Source: Corinectria fuckeliana
Taxonomy: Eukaryota > Ascomycota > Sordariomycetes > Hypocreales > Nectriaceae
Direction of reading: 5' to 3'
Assembly (NCBI GenBank): GCA_019137255.1
Contig: WPDH01000137.1
Coordinates: 62,001 to 126,000, forward strand
DNA: 64,000 bases
Made by a program: the position numbers and the translations under genes. How positions within the stretch are numbered: position 1 is the stretch's first letter; each line of letters begins with the position of its first letter. Below, in pieces: positions 21,300 to 32,659 of the stretch. A model generated the notes under the pieces. It was not told where the DNA came from. It searched no databases and saw nothing but the letters and a program-made list of their open reading frames with translations.

Positions 21300-22483
21300 C
21301 TAAGCATCAGACAGGTATCGCTCCAAGGTCCCCTCGGGGATCTCCGCACCCATGTAATTGGGCATGCGTTCAAACATCTCCCAAGACGTGTGCTTGAGGA
21401 GGTGGATCTGGTCCTTGACCCACGATTCCACCTCTTCCCTTGTTGGCGGCTGGCCATTTGCGCGGCGCTCTTGGATTCGCGAGAGTGCTAGGTCGCAGCG
21501 GTCCCTCAACCTGTGTAGCTTCTGCTCCATGAGCGTATTCACAGTGTTGGGGAGGTTGTCGAACTGGAGGTTCACGCTCTTCAAGGTAGTGGCAGAGTCG
21601 TCGGCGTCGGGGTCCGCAAAGCAGTAGCTGTTGACGAGGCTGAGACGCTCGGCGCAGTTGTTGGCTCGGAGAGCGGCGTGCTCGAGATATCCACCGGCCA
21701 TGACGACGGCGCCACCGACAGCAGCACCGCGAGCCTTCATGATGCTTCCGTCGCCCATCTTGATGGCAGTCTCGCCACCGACCATGGTGGAGGTGTCGCT
21801 GAGCATCAGGACGAGGACCACGGGAGTCATGTCCTTGTGCCACTTGTCGATGAGACCCATATCATATTCGGAGGTAGGGAGCACTTCGGCGGCAGGGAGA
21901 GGTTTCGTAGGGACCTCAGTCAGGTTGTAGACGCCATCGATTCCGTCGGCACCGAGCTGTACGTTGATGTAGCCCATGTCGTTCTCGCCGGTCTGCAGCT
22001 TCAGAGCACACCCAAAGGCAGAGTTGATAGCAGCCTGTGTGACAGGGTGGTACCACGCCTGCTTCAAGAAGGTGCCATCCTGTGATCTCAGTGGTTAGCT
22101 GCTATCCTGCTTGTTTGCGGGGACGCCGCATATCCACTTACGTGCTTGTTGTGGGCATGGCCACTGATGAGACAAGGGGCCCGGTCCCAAGACCGCATGT
22201 ACTTGTCCAGGAACGAGCGGCGGAACACCTCTCGGCGAATCATGCGCACTCCCTCCTCGGAGAAGAGCTGGAAAGGCTCGGTGAAGCAAATATCGGGACA
22301 GCCCTTGGGAACGGGGAGGCCCAGCTCGGTAAAGGAGCGGCGGGCAGGCGGGGGCTGGTAGTTGAGATGGATTGCCGGATCGAACGCGGGAACAGGCAGC
22401 TCCTGCTCGAGCTTTTCGAAAATGGCAGGCTGCGCATCGGGGATGGCAGCCTCTTGGGCAAATGTGGGAAGCGTGGTAGTCAT
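21300..22483 (-). CDS. Putative Fe(II)/2-oxoglutarate-dependent dioxygenase-like protein
   Basis: Exons 22483-22142 and 22079-21300 with a 62-nt intron (donor GTAAGT, branch GCTAAC, acceptor ACAG) give 373 residues. The candidate iron triad is His195-x-Asp197 (in WHKDMTPVVLVLML) and His248 (YLEHAALRA), with Arg259 (AERLSLVNSY) placed to hold 2-oxoglutarate. Between them stands GGETAIKMGDG, the turn seen in double-stranded beta-helix oxygenases. The N-terminal third (PAFDPAIHLNYQPPPARRSF, then FRRSFLDKYMRSWDRAPC) resembles uncharacterised fungal proteins of this kind. There is no signal peptide, so it is probably cytosolic. The substrate is unknown. The triad assignment is my reading of spacing and motif, not an alignment. 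Confidence 0.75.
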
Positions 22484-22622
22484 TGGGGATGTGGTTTCAG
22501 GGGCAAGCAGAAGCTAGCAGATGTGGTGGTGGGAGGATAAGATGGAGACTGTGCTCTTTGATTGATTGTCTGAGTGATTGTCTGACTGGAAGTATTTTCT
22601 GTGTTGATGATGAGATGGAAAG

Positions 22623-22927
22623 CTAAGAGGCCGTCCGACTGCTATTGTACTTATCGAGCGTCAAGACCGGCGACGCCTTGACGCCGTCACGATACGCCCC
22701 TCCCACCTTGAAGTCGGCGACAACAGTGCCCCTCCCACCATGATGAAGACGTTGGAACTCGTGATGCAGCTTATCTCGATGCACCGCTCCACTACGGGTA
22801 TGCAGACGCACAATATGTGCAGCGCAGTGTGTGGTGGTAGCCAGGATTCCAGGAAGTTGGACGGGATCGGCGCGCCTTCACCTATCGACTCGATACGACG
22901 CGCACGGAAGTTGAGCTTCGCCGTCAT
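22623..22927 (-). pseudogene. Frameshifted unidentified coding remnant
   Basis: From the ATG at 22927 a frame reads MTAKLNFRARRIESIGEGAP and continues to about PHTALHIL. A second frame then carries protein-like sequence (HHEFQRLHHGGRGTVVADFK, then LTLDKYNSSRTAS, stop at 22623). The frames differ by one base near 22800 and no plausible intron joins them (the only GT...AG is about 20 nt). It looks like one gene of about 100 residues, or the end of a longer one, broken by a small indel. I do not recognise the family. Confidence 0.4.
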
Positions 22928-25900
22928 CGAGGGGCATCAGAAGTCAGTTAGACTCGGTAGTTTCGGCCAATGGATGCGTTACGGGAACCCTGTCCCAGAA
23001 AGGAAGCGGTTCGCGAGCTGCTGCCCTTATCGAACGCCTAAGACGGAGTATAGTGTTGCTGGAATCTAGACTAGACACAGGGGCTTGGCGTAGCTTAGTT
23101 TATGCGTACCGTCAATTCTTTCGAGACTGCATATTCAAGAGAAAATGCGCCTTGGGAAAAAAATACTCAGGAATCATCAGTCTTCTCTCGTTTTCTGATC
23201 TTTCACAGCATGCCAATTCGTTGAGTGAATGCCAATTCGTCTTGGTTGCTATGTGTAGTCTATTCCGAAATCGCAGTGCGTAGCGCCATCGCCATGATTG
23301 TTATCTGAAAAACACTACGTAGGAGTCTCCACCAGCTCCAGCGACGATAGCTGATCTGATCTGATCGGTAGGCATTGTAAAGTTCCATCGATGCTCACCA
23401 AGAAAGCGATTGCTTCGCCAAGTAAGGCATCAGACTGTCACTGGGCACCAACGAGGCCATCCTGTGACCGTTAACTGGAGACATAGACGGCGAGTCCGGA
23501 CCAGCCGAAACACTGCAATACTACATGTGGCTTATCTCTGTGCTTCCTGGCCGCTATAGTAAAGTCCCGAGAGCATCGTGGAAACCAGAAATCACCGGAA
23601 CCGCCGTCGACTCGCTGTAAAGTGCACGAAGCTATACGCAAGGCTCAAAGCGGCATCGAAAGAACAGGACGTGGTGGTCGAGCGCGAACAGGGTTACCCC
23701 TGCTGACAGCCAGTGCTACTGTACCTACGTCTGGAACTTGGAAGAGCCACGAAACCGACCTAGCGTTGGATCGTCGCGTTGTCGGCCAGTCTTATCTCGA
23801 GCCTTGCCCATTTAAGCAAGGGTTTTGCAACTTGTGCATGAAGATGCAACGCCAGCCCAGATAAGCACTCCAGGTGATCTGGAAGCTGACGAAAACGCGC
23901 TCCGGCGTCCAGACAAACCTCTGATAGCGGTTTTTGTGACAAGCCAGCCACGTGTGGGCGTGGAAATTAGATGGCCGACTAGACGATGGATGTGCCTTTG
24001 CGGTTCTTGTCATTGAGGCCCCCGCATAATCCGGGGAATCCTGCATGAAGCATGAAGCGGTGCCGTTGTGGAGGCTGAGAGGCGAAGATCCAATGGAGTG
24101 TCGTCATCTCGCCACCCTCTTGGAATAAACTCGTGCTACAAGGGGTCAGAACTCTTTCTTTTGGGAGTCTCGTGATCGATTCTGATAGGAAACAGTGCTG
24201 CAAGATTGCCGTATGGAAGACTTGCACAGCTGCCGAGGATTTGAGTCCCACGATACCAGATGAGAATGTTCAACGCCTTCAGTTCAAAGTTCAGGTCGCC
24301 CTGCATGAAACTTGGCACCGGTGTTGTTCTGTCCCTGGCTGGCCTTTGCCGGCTCCGGCCTGCCGATGCGGTGGAGACTCCGAGAGTCCCGGACGAGCGC
24401 AATGAAGTATCCCTGCAATCCTTGCCGCTGAACGGAAGTCTCTGTTGGAGCGCGGTACTAGATACGGGAAGCTGCAGCAGATTCTTCTGCATAATCAGTG
24501 ATGCCTCACAATAGTTTTCCGTTCTAAGAAAAGAGTCATTTCGTTGCGAAGGTGGAGGAAGTTAGGCACCGGAGATAAGCACCCGACGCCTATTAACAGA
24601 AATGCATCATCCCTACGTCTACTAACATCCACCTGTGGCTATGCGTCGAGGAGACTTACGTGTTCCAAGATGTACGAGGGGGACCTAGTGGTCACACAGC
24701 CAGAATATACCTTCTTGGCTCATGACGGTCTACTTGTTTCCTCTTCCTTTCTTTCGAAGTGTTCGTTCAAGGATATCATGTGTTAGTACTTTACGCTGCG
24801 AGGGGAAGAAAACCCATGGAAGAGCTCGCTTTACTTATTTGCTCTTCTACACGGGACGGGATCTTGATTTACAAGTTTGTCTGCGTTCACTCGGGGTTTA
24901 ACTTGCCCAGTCCACGATACGCTACGGCCAAAAGAGACAAGGGCCTCTGGCTCGCTAATCCTCGCTGATACCGGTTCCGTACCTCAAGTCATTCGATACT
25001 GACGATTCTTGAATGCGACGAGGGCCCTATATAGGGGTCTTGCGTTCTCAGATAGAATCCCTTCCATGACCATGCTCCTCCTGTCACTAAAGCTTGAAAC
25101 TCGAGCTTAACAAGTCACGAGAAGTATCGGAAGCACCCTATCAACGGAGAAGACGTAACCATTCCTTAGGTGTACTAGATCTCGCGTTGTTAGCTTCAGA
25201 CACATCATCTTATCGTAGTCTTTGTTACCGATCGCTGATGTCGGCGATCTCTCCAAATAGACTAAAATCTCGCCTAGGCATCAATAAACTCTAACGACTC
25301 ACCAGGCTTCGCTTCAAACCACCCTACTCGTAGGTAGAAGGACGTAAACTGTTTTCAGTTAGCTGCCAATACCGAGTTCAATATAGATGTGCAGTTTTTT
25401 CGGAAGGTCGGGGCTTCCGAATACTCGTCCAATAGACGGTTGGTTATCGCGTTGATAAACATGATAGATCTCCAATAGCCTCTTGCGGCTGATCCCAGGA
25501 GAGAGATAACAGAAGTAGCGGTGAGCTGCGATCCCACACATGTTCAGTGCATTTTGATTATCTACAGCATCGCTACGGACATTGAATGACGTTAAGACAA
25601 TTCGAGACAAGTGTGACCTGATGACATCTTTACCAGTTGACTGCGATTTTTCCGTTGGATTATAAATGACAAGGTCATGATGTCCAGCGTGAGTACTCCT
25701 TTTAATGCTTCACTCACAGAGGCAAGGTGTCGGAGATGCCGCTTTTTGCACTCTGGAGCTCGGATGTGTGACTTGGCGGCCGGAAAGAATCACTGCACTT
25801 TACGAAAAGCGCGTTGTACACATTGAGGATCGGTAGGACCTGTCAGCCTTTACAGATTACAGTGCCTACTTGAACAAAGGACCTTCTCGTCCATAGGCTG

Positions 25901-27804
25901 TAGTTTCTCCTTCAAGTACGTCCTGCGGATTGCCTGAGTCTATCGTTTGGAGCTTCTTCGTACTTCCCTCTGCAAGAGAAGCTTGAGAAGTGCCGCCGCA
26001 ATAAAAGCAACGGATCGAAGGCTACTGGGGGTCGTCATGGTTCGGGTAGCGACGTTTTCTGACCAAATAAGGGAACGGCTTTTGCCGATGAAAAGCAGGA
26101 GCTTAGTATTGACGATCTGCTTAGCAGCATCCTGTGGTTTTGGCTATATTCCATGCATTGTGCATGGTCAATCAGAATCACAGATAAGCTGAAGAAATCT
26201 AATAGGTCAGAGTCTCTATAGTTCTGTACCGTACCCGTCAATTTCATGACTGCTCTCCATGCAGCGGAAGCACCTCTTAACAGAGAGCCAGCCTAAAGGA
26301 ATGAATGTCGATGCTAGGTAGAACCTCTGCAAGGCAGTGCCTATTTAGTTGGTGTACAGTTCTCGCCTTTCAAGTACAGACAGTAGACTTTCCTAAGTGC
26401 ACAAACGGTATAAGGAATGTGCGGCACTTTTGTACTGACTGTACACACTTCAGGTGTACATCCACTATCAGGCCTTCAATCTTCAGGTCGTGATGGCCAT
26501 AATGACTTTCCCTTTCCATTTCAATCACAATTCTTCATCTTTCAATTTTCTTTCAAGATAGGCTCCCAGTAAAAAGAGGACGAGTACTGGTGCCCATTTC
26601 CACTAGTAGTGCACCAGCGAACAATTGTAACGTTTTACATATAAGTCAGCCTGGCACCACGTATTAGCGAAGTCCCTGTGCCTCAGCTAGAAATCTAAGA
26701 ATATTTAGAAACAAAACGTGGGCGGAATTTGGACTAGCTTTGCCAATAGTCTTTCTTAGATGTTCCAGGAACTCTTTAGGGAAGTCAAGCCTCTTTGGCC
26801 CTTGTGGTGAATCGCTCTAGTGTTCTGGTACCAACAAGCCTGAAGATTTTCGAATTCCCGTGAAACATATCTTAGTATCGGATGTAGAAGGCTCTATGAT
26901 GTGAGCTGTTTGAGGGCGAGATGGTCAGAATTCAAGCACATCATGGAATCGCGCGTCGCAATACTCCTTGATACACAGGCGTTGCTTCTTTCTGATGATC
27001 ATTTACAAAGTGAAAGGTTAAGGGACGCTCAGCTACTTATTCTGCAATACGAGAATCTCAGGCATATACGATTATACCTACTAGAAAGTACGGGACCCTG
27101 TCAAGTTCTCATTTATAGACTATCTGCGTACATTTCCTAGGGCGTGTGTGCCTCTAGAAGTAGAGTTTGAAACCTTTAAAACTAGATACTATTAAAGTAG
27201 TTATCTAGATACATAGAGAATGTCGTGTAGTATTTTCTATTAAGAGAGCAGACTGTGCAAATCATAAACCACCTCGGCTGTTAACTTATACCATTTCTTC
27301 AGCGTGCGCAAGCCTAACGATATAGAATTGTCATGGAGAAACTTAGGACTGAGACAACGCACAGCTCTACGCCAACAGCTAAAAGTGAGCGAGCCCTACG
27401 ATCAACAGCAGAAGAACGCCACTTCGTGTCTGAAGCTCAAGTGTGAAAACCATTTCCAGACTATTGACATAGGCATCCGATTTGAGAGGTTGCACTTGGC
27501 CTAGTGTCTACGTACCGAGCTGATTACAACTGACATGCACCCTGAACCCGAATCTAGTAGCTGATGAATAACGATTGTCGCATTCTGGCAATAGCTTTCG
27601 CCACTTGCTGCAGCCGGCGTCCGTCTCGGATGCCGGAGATAAGTCTTTGGCCCCGCAGGTTGTTGCCTTTAAAGCCGCGGGCGAATCTTGGACTTCAACG
27701 TCATAGAGAAAAGTATAAATAGCGTATAAATAATATTGACTGCTGGTAGTACGCCTGGTGGTACTCACACCATACACGTCAGTCCACGGATCATCTCCTC
27801 CACG
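22928..27804. other. Gene desert of about 4.9 kb
   Basis: No frame longer than about 120 codons and none with a recognisable motif. Composition is balanced, so this is not RIP sequence. A frame at 24260-24514 has a hydrophobic N-terminal stretch but no further support. Promoter elements for the DUF3237-like gene presumably lie near the right end, which has a TATAAATA-like stretch at about 27714-27732. Confidence 0.55.
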
Positions 27805-28373
27805 ATGAGACTCTCATCCTCTGCCACCTTCTTCGCCCTAGTCACGACAGCCGCCGTGTCTGCCGGCCAGCGCCTTGGCATCCCCTCGCTGGAGTTCCTC
27901 TACACCGTCAACGCCACGTTGGGCGAGCGCTGGCAGATCGGCGACTACGGCCAGGGCAGCCGCGTCGTAATCCCCATCACGGGAGGCTCCTTCGCGGGCC
28001 CGCGCATGTCTGGCACCGTCAACAACCTCGGCGCCGACTGGGGCGTCACCGACACAAGGGGCGTCTTCTTCCCGGACACGCGGTACAACCTGCGGACCGA
28101 CGACGGCGCCGACATCTTCATCCAGACCTCCGGCCCTACACAGCCCAACAACCAGACGTTGCTGAGCGGCACGTTCCAGACTGGGCACCCGGACTACGAG
28201 TGGCTGAACTATGTCGTCGCTACGGGGGTGCTGCAACGGCCTACGGGCGAGGACAAGGGCAAGTATGTGTTGATCGATATGTGGCAGGTAAGTAATCGCC
28301 ATGGAAATAAACGATACACCGGTCTATACTTCTACCTTCTTGTGACTGTTGCTAGAGATCGGACGTAGGCTGA
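27805..28373 (+). CDS. Secreted DUF3237 family protein
   Basis: Exon 1 (27805-28287) and a very short exon 2 (28356-28373, five codons and a stop) with a 68-nt intron (donor GTAAGT, acceptor GCTAG) give 166 residues. The start at 27805 gives a good signal peptide (MRLSSSATFFALVTTAAVSA). The body follows the DUF3237 (PF11578) pattern: FLYTVNATLGERWQIG, then IPITGGSFAGPRMSGTV, a GADWGVT turn, an RYNLRTDDGADIFIQTSG strand pair and a C-terminal YVLIDMWQ. The family folds as a lipocalin-like beta barrel of unknown activity. Two N-glycosylation sequons are present (NAT, NQT). Confidence 0.88.
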
Positions 28374-28857
28374 CTTGGGTGGGTAGATGGTTCTGCCCTA
28401 GTGTACAGACTCAGGTTGCTAGGGCCGGTCACACGACGACAGTAGCAAAATGACAATTCCAGTTTCGCCGTGGATAATTTAGGCTTGATTATGTATCAAT
28501 CAGCTTACGCCATTCAATACACCAGTTCGCCAATTGTTTATGCTATCCTATGATGCCTTCTGTTGGGGCTTCGCTTGTTCTGCATCGCTTGTTCAAAGAC
28601 CCCTCGACTAAGTGAAAGACGCTATCGAACGCTAGTGCTTGTCAATTCCAGGGCGCGCACAATTGACAGAAACCATACAAGGGAACGAATCAAAGAACAT
28701 TCTAGCTGAATCCATCTATCAATATGCCCTGCATTTGTTACTTTATCACTTCCCTCGTCCAATACGCCAGTTAACGACCCCCGAGCATTAGACCGTCCAA
28801 CCCCAAGTTCACGCCCAACCGTCTTAAAATATTAGACGATTACAATACCCCCATTCA
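28374..28857. other. Intergenic
   Basis: 484 bases between co-oriented genes. No gene or repeat was seen. Confidence 0.6.
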
Positions 28858-29421
28858 ATGACGACGTCAAATCAACAGCCTGACTCTTCCGGGGTCAACA
28901 CGGCTGTGGCTATCCGCAAAGTGCAGCTCACAGACGCACCAAGCATCGCCAAGCTTGGGGCACACGTCTTCACCGCCACCTTTGGGCACTCAGTACCACC
29001 CCATGAGCTTCAAGCATTTCTAGACGAATCTTACACGGTGTCTGCAATCACGAAAGACATCCGCGACGAAAGAAAAGACATCATAGTCGCGACAAGCCTA
29101 GAGGGCGAGATATTAGGCTTCTCGTATCTTAACACCGGCAGCTCTGAGCCCTGCCTTGATCACGTCGAGAACAAGGTCGAGCTCCAGAGAATCTATGTGC
29201 ATCCCTCGGGTCACGGCAAGGGCGTCGGGCGATTGCTTTCGTCGACAATTGACAAGATGGCAAAGGAAAAGGGGTTCGAGAACATCTGGCTTGGTGTTTG
29301 GGAAGAGAACGAAAGAGCGCTCAAGGCGTACGGGAAATGGGGGTATAAGAAGGTCGGGCACCATGACTTTGTTGTTGGAACGGTTGTACAGACGGATGAA
29401 ATCATGTTGAAGAGCTTGTGA
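28858..29421 (+). CDS. GNAT family N-acetyltransferase
   Basis: A single exon of 187 residues. After a Ser/Asn-rich leader the GNAT fold (PF00583) begins near residue 19 (IRKVQLTDAPSIAKLGAHVF). The acetyl-CoA binding region is ELQRIYVHPSGHGKGVGRLL (about 109-128), and strand 5 with the following helix is IWLGVWEENERALKAYGKWG. It ends with the usual C-terminal strand (QTDEIMLKSL). The reaction is transfer of acetyl from acetyl-CoA to an amine; the substrate cannot be told. It is probably cytosolic. Size and motif order fit small GNATs acting on small molecules or free amines. Confidence 0.92.
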   Translation: MTTSNQQPDSSGVNTAVAIRKVQLTDAPSIAKLGAHVFTATFGHSVPPHELQAFLDESYTVSAITKDIRDERKDIIVATSLEGEILGFSYLNTGSSEPCLDHVENKVELQRIYVHPSGHGKGVGRLLSSTIDKMAKEKGFENIWLGVWEENERALKAYGKWGYKKVGHHDFVVGTVVQTDEIMLKSL

Positions 29422-29621
29422 TACTAGGTCCTCGATAGCAGAGGTTACCCGGCAATCCGGGTCCTCGACGCAGCTATTGCCCCGTTGTAACAGCGAGCGC
29501 TTGTACGGCTCACTAGCCTCATGATTATTAATAGGCCATCGCCGCCACAATCAACCATCACCGAACCGTCATCCTGTTCAAACCCTCCAACCTCATTCTG
29601 GCTCCTTCGAGCCGTGTCACT

Positions 29622-30737
29622 ATGGGACGAACTGAGCCCTCCGTCGGCCAACCGCCCGCGGGCTTTCGCCGTGATGCCCGCGCGAAAAAGGCCAAGGCCA
29701 CGATAAACCAGCTCATCCCTTCGCTGCTGTCAACACATCCTCGCGCCCGGCGGGGAATCGAGGCTGCGGAGCTGATTGTCAACCCGCCTCCAGCGCAAAG
29801 AGTAGAGATATCCACGACTAAAGCAGACGGCCCTCGTCTCACGCTTCGAGTAGCCGACACCTTGACTGCCGCCCGCTCGCTGCTCGATGGAACCACGTCG
29901 TCAGGCACTGCAGCTAATCACAGTCACGCGGAGCCAAAAGTCGCCATCCTGAATATGGCCTCGCCCCTGTCACCCGGTGGCGGGTTCGTCAATGGGGCTA
30001 GCAGTCAGGAAGAGTCCCTTTGCATGCGCACAACGCTGCTTCCGTCGCTGAAAGACGAGTTCTACCGCTTGCCAGAGCTAGGAGCAGTCTATACGCAAGA
30101 CGTGCTGGTATTCAGGGATGAAGGAGCCGACGAGGTGCTGAAGAAAAAGGACCGATGGTTCGTAGATTGCATCAGCGCAGCAATGCTTCGGGGGCCAGAG
30201 ACGGACCGCGACGATGCCGGTAGAGGATCATACACGAACGAGAAAGACCGAGAATTGGCCGTCCAGAAGATGAAGATGGTGATCCGAATCTGCCAGGCCA
30301 AAGGCGTGACAAAAGTCGTGCTTGGGGCGTGGGGCTGCGGCGCGTACGGGAACCCCGTCGGCGAAGTGGCTGCGGCTTGGCGAAAGATTCTCTTGCCGAG
30401 GAAGGAGAGCAAAGGCAGGGCTAAGAAGAGTGACAATAAGGAGACTTGGGATGGCGTGGAAGAGGTCGTCTTCGCCATCAAAGACCCTGGCATGGCCGAA
30501 TCATTTCGAACGGCTTTCGGCGACGGCGACCTTTTAAGAGAAGAGGCGGCCGAAACTGACAAGAATAAAGAAGATGAGCAAGTTGACCCGGAAGAGATGA
30601 GAAAACAGGAGTTACAAGTCAAGATTCATCAGCTGGAGGAACGGGTTGAAACAGCGACAAACCCGCAAGTCAAGAACGGGCTTCGCGGCATCTTGTCCGG
30701 GTTAACGAACCAGCTGTCGAAGGATCAAGACGGTTAA
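29622..30737 (+). CDS. Microbial-type poly(ADP-ribose) glycohydrolase (TIGR02452/DUF2263 family)
   Basis: A single exon of 371 residues. The N-terminal PARG_cat-type domain starts at FRRDARAKKAKATINQL. The macrodomain-like core holds the PARG signature: GGG (119-121) followed by QEE (129-131) in PLSPGGGFVNGASSQEESLCMR. It continues with GAWGCGAYGNPV (235-246), the second nucleotide-binding loop. Family role: hydrolysis of ribose-ribose bonds in poly(ADP-ribose), or ADP-ribose removal. The catalytic Glu pair is intact. Beyond residue about 300 comes a Lys/Glu-rich tail with a coiled-coil-like end (VKIHQLEERVETATN) not needed for catalysis. It lies 200 bp after the GNAT gene on the same strand. 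Confidence 0.93.
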   Translation: MGRTEPSVGQPPAGFRRDARAKKAKATINQLIPSLLSTHPRARRGIEAAELIVNPPPAQRVEISTTKADGPRLTLRVADTLTAARSLLDGTTSSGTAANHSHAEPKVAILNMASPLSPGGGFVNGASSQEESLCMRTTLLPSLKDEFYRLPELGAVYTQDVLVFRDEGADEVLKKKDRWFVDCISAAMLRGPETDRDDAGRGSYTNEKDRELAVQKMKMVIRICQAKGVTKVVLGAWGCGAYGNPVGEVAAAWRKILLPRKESKGRAKKSDNKETWDGVEEVVFAIKDPGMAESFRTAFGDGDLLREEAAETDKNKEDEQVDPEEMRKQELQVKIHQLEERVETATNPQVKNGLRGILSGLTNQLSKDQDG

Positions 30738-31119
30738 ACTGTTGGCGCATTGCCAAATAGCTTCCGGTCAAGAGTGAGCTAGCAAGAGAGAGTCGGAATG
30801 TCCATGCACAATACCATTTATCACCACTGTGTTGGCTGGATAAGCTTTTCTTAGAAGCTATCAAGGTTGGAGAAATTCGTTGTAAAAGGCAGGCTTCGAG
30901 GTATAAGATGAGTGCGATGTAAATTGGGGTGATGAGTGGAAAACATTTACTGCGCAGTACTGGGCGTAGTACGATATAGGCTTTTTTTATTATGTATTAG
31001 TGTGGTTTGGTAGCTATGAGTCGTTTTTTTTGTTTTCCCATTTAAATGAATTTGTACTAGCCGTGGATGAGGTGAGAAGAGTCTACGTAGTTTATGTTCG
31101 TCTAAAGAATGTGTCACAT
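30738..31119. other. Intergenic, convergent gene ends
   Basis: 3' regions of the PARG gene (plus) and the MFS gene (minus). Nothing else was seen. Confidence 0.6.
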
Positions 31120-32659
31120 CTAGAACTTCGCTTTAAGGTCCCATCCCATCCGATGAACTCTTGCAGCCATTATGAACACGGTACCGGCAAAGCAGAAGAC
31201 ACCGGCGAAGATCTTGATGCCGCGCAGGCCATTCGGGAGGTCGATGATGGCGCCGTTGATGGGATTCGTGGTCAAGCCACCGATGGACGAGATGAAGAAG
31301 ACAATCCCCGTGCGGAAGCCGATCTCCTGGACAGGCGAGATCTGCGCCACCAGAGGCGCGATGAGGGAGACGTACGCGCCGGAGCAGAACCCGAAGAGCG
31401 CCGCAAAGGCAATGATTCCGCCGGTGGTGTTGGACGGAATCCACAGCGCAAGGATCCAGAGAGCGGTGAGGTAGCCGACGATGATGAAGATGTTGTACCG
31501 GCCCACGCGGTCGCCCATGATGCCGGAGAAGATACGCCCAAAGAGACTCGCCGCGTTGAGAATGGGGACGATGTACTCGATCAGGTCGACGTCCACGCCG
31601 GCCGCAAGCGCCTGAACGGGGAGGTAGTTGATGGGCACGTAGATGCCGTACGTGAAGAGGAAGAAGCCAGCGATGAGCAGAACGAACTCGGGTTCGTGAA
31701 AGGGCTTGGCAAGCTGCTCGCGGGTGATCTTCTTGGGACGCGGCGGGTGGAAGGCGCGCACGGTGAGGTTGGCGACGACGAGCAGGCTGAGGATGAGAAA
31801 GCCGCAGACGCGCATGGCCCAGCCGTAGCCAACCTCCTTGATGAGGCGCGTGACCATGATGGGGAAGATGACGCCGCCGAGACTTGAGCCCGTGGCCAGG
31901 ATGCCAAAGGCGGCGCCGCTGTTGGTGCTGAACCAGCCGTGAATGGTGTTGAGTGCTGAAAGGGAACATGTTAGTTGCTGGCATGGTTCAACGCGGGCGT
32001 GGGGAGGTGCTGTGCCTACCTGGCTGGAAGATGGCAGAGACCCCGAGGGCGGAGCAGATGCCCTGGGCGAGCAGGATCTGGTAGTACTGGCTGCCGAGTG
32101 AAGTCATCATCAGGCCAAAGACGTGGAGGAATGTCCCGGCGAGGATGAGTTGTCGGGGGCCGTAGTGGTCATAGAGTATTCCGATGATGGGACCCTTTGC
32201 AGGCAGGTTAGCCTTGAGTTCAAGACAAGGGTTGTTTGCAGATGTCATACCATGCCCATCATGATGAAGATTTGCAGCGACGGGATCCAAGAGATGGTAC
32301 TGGCCGAGTAGTTGCTCAGCAGGTCGTTCTGATAGTACTCCTGGAACGCGCCAACACCTAGCACGAGTTAGACGTTGAAGACCAGTTGCACAAGGGGCTT
32401 TCTCCTGCGTACTGTTGATCCATCCGAAACTGCAGAACGAGGTGCACCAAGCTCCGAGCACGACAAGCCAGGCCATCACGCCGCCGTCCGGGGCATCGCT
32501 CTGCCACGCGGGGGGCGTCACCGCCTCGTCGACCTCGGGCTGGTCTACGCCGGTCTTGTCGGCGTAGTCGACCTCTGCGTCTTGGCCGGCGGGCTGCAGC
32601 GTCATGCCCGTCATGATGGAGTCGGCCGACGAGTCCAGCGTCTCCTTGTTGTTCGCCAT
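31120..32659 (-). CDS. MFS transporter, monocarboxylate (MCT/SLC16-like) type
   Basis: Four exons (32659-32413, 32357-32251, 32194-32020, 31955-31120) with introns of 55, 56 and 64 nt encode 454 residues. The start is the ATG at 32659, giving an acidic cytosolic leader. The first helix is preceded by PDGGVMAWLVVLGAW, the DGG(V/W)GW motif of monocarboxylate-type MFS proteins. Further segments include GPIIGILYDHYGPRQLIL (loop 2-3 with the DxxGPR signature), ATGSSLGGVIFPIM and GRIFSGIMGDRVGRYNIFII (loop 8-9). Twelve membrane segments can be counted. Family role: proton-coupled transport of monocarboxylates or related acids at the plasma membrane. A Zn2Cys6 gene is divergent 1.2 kb away. Confidence 0.93.

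Noticed and set aside
31000..31887. 295-codon plus-strand frame opposite the MFS gene
   Set aside because: It is highly charged antisense translation of membrane-helix codons, with no motif; the minus-strand spliced gene explains the region.
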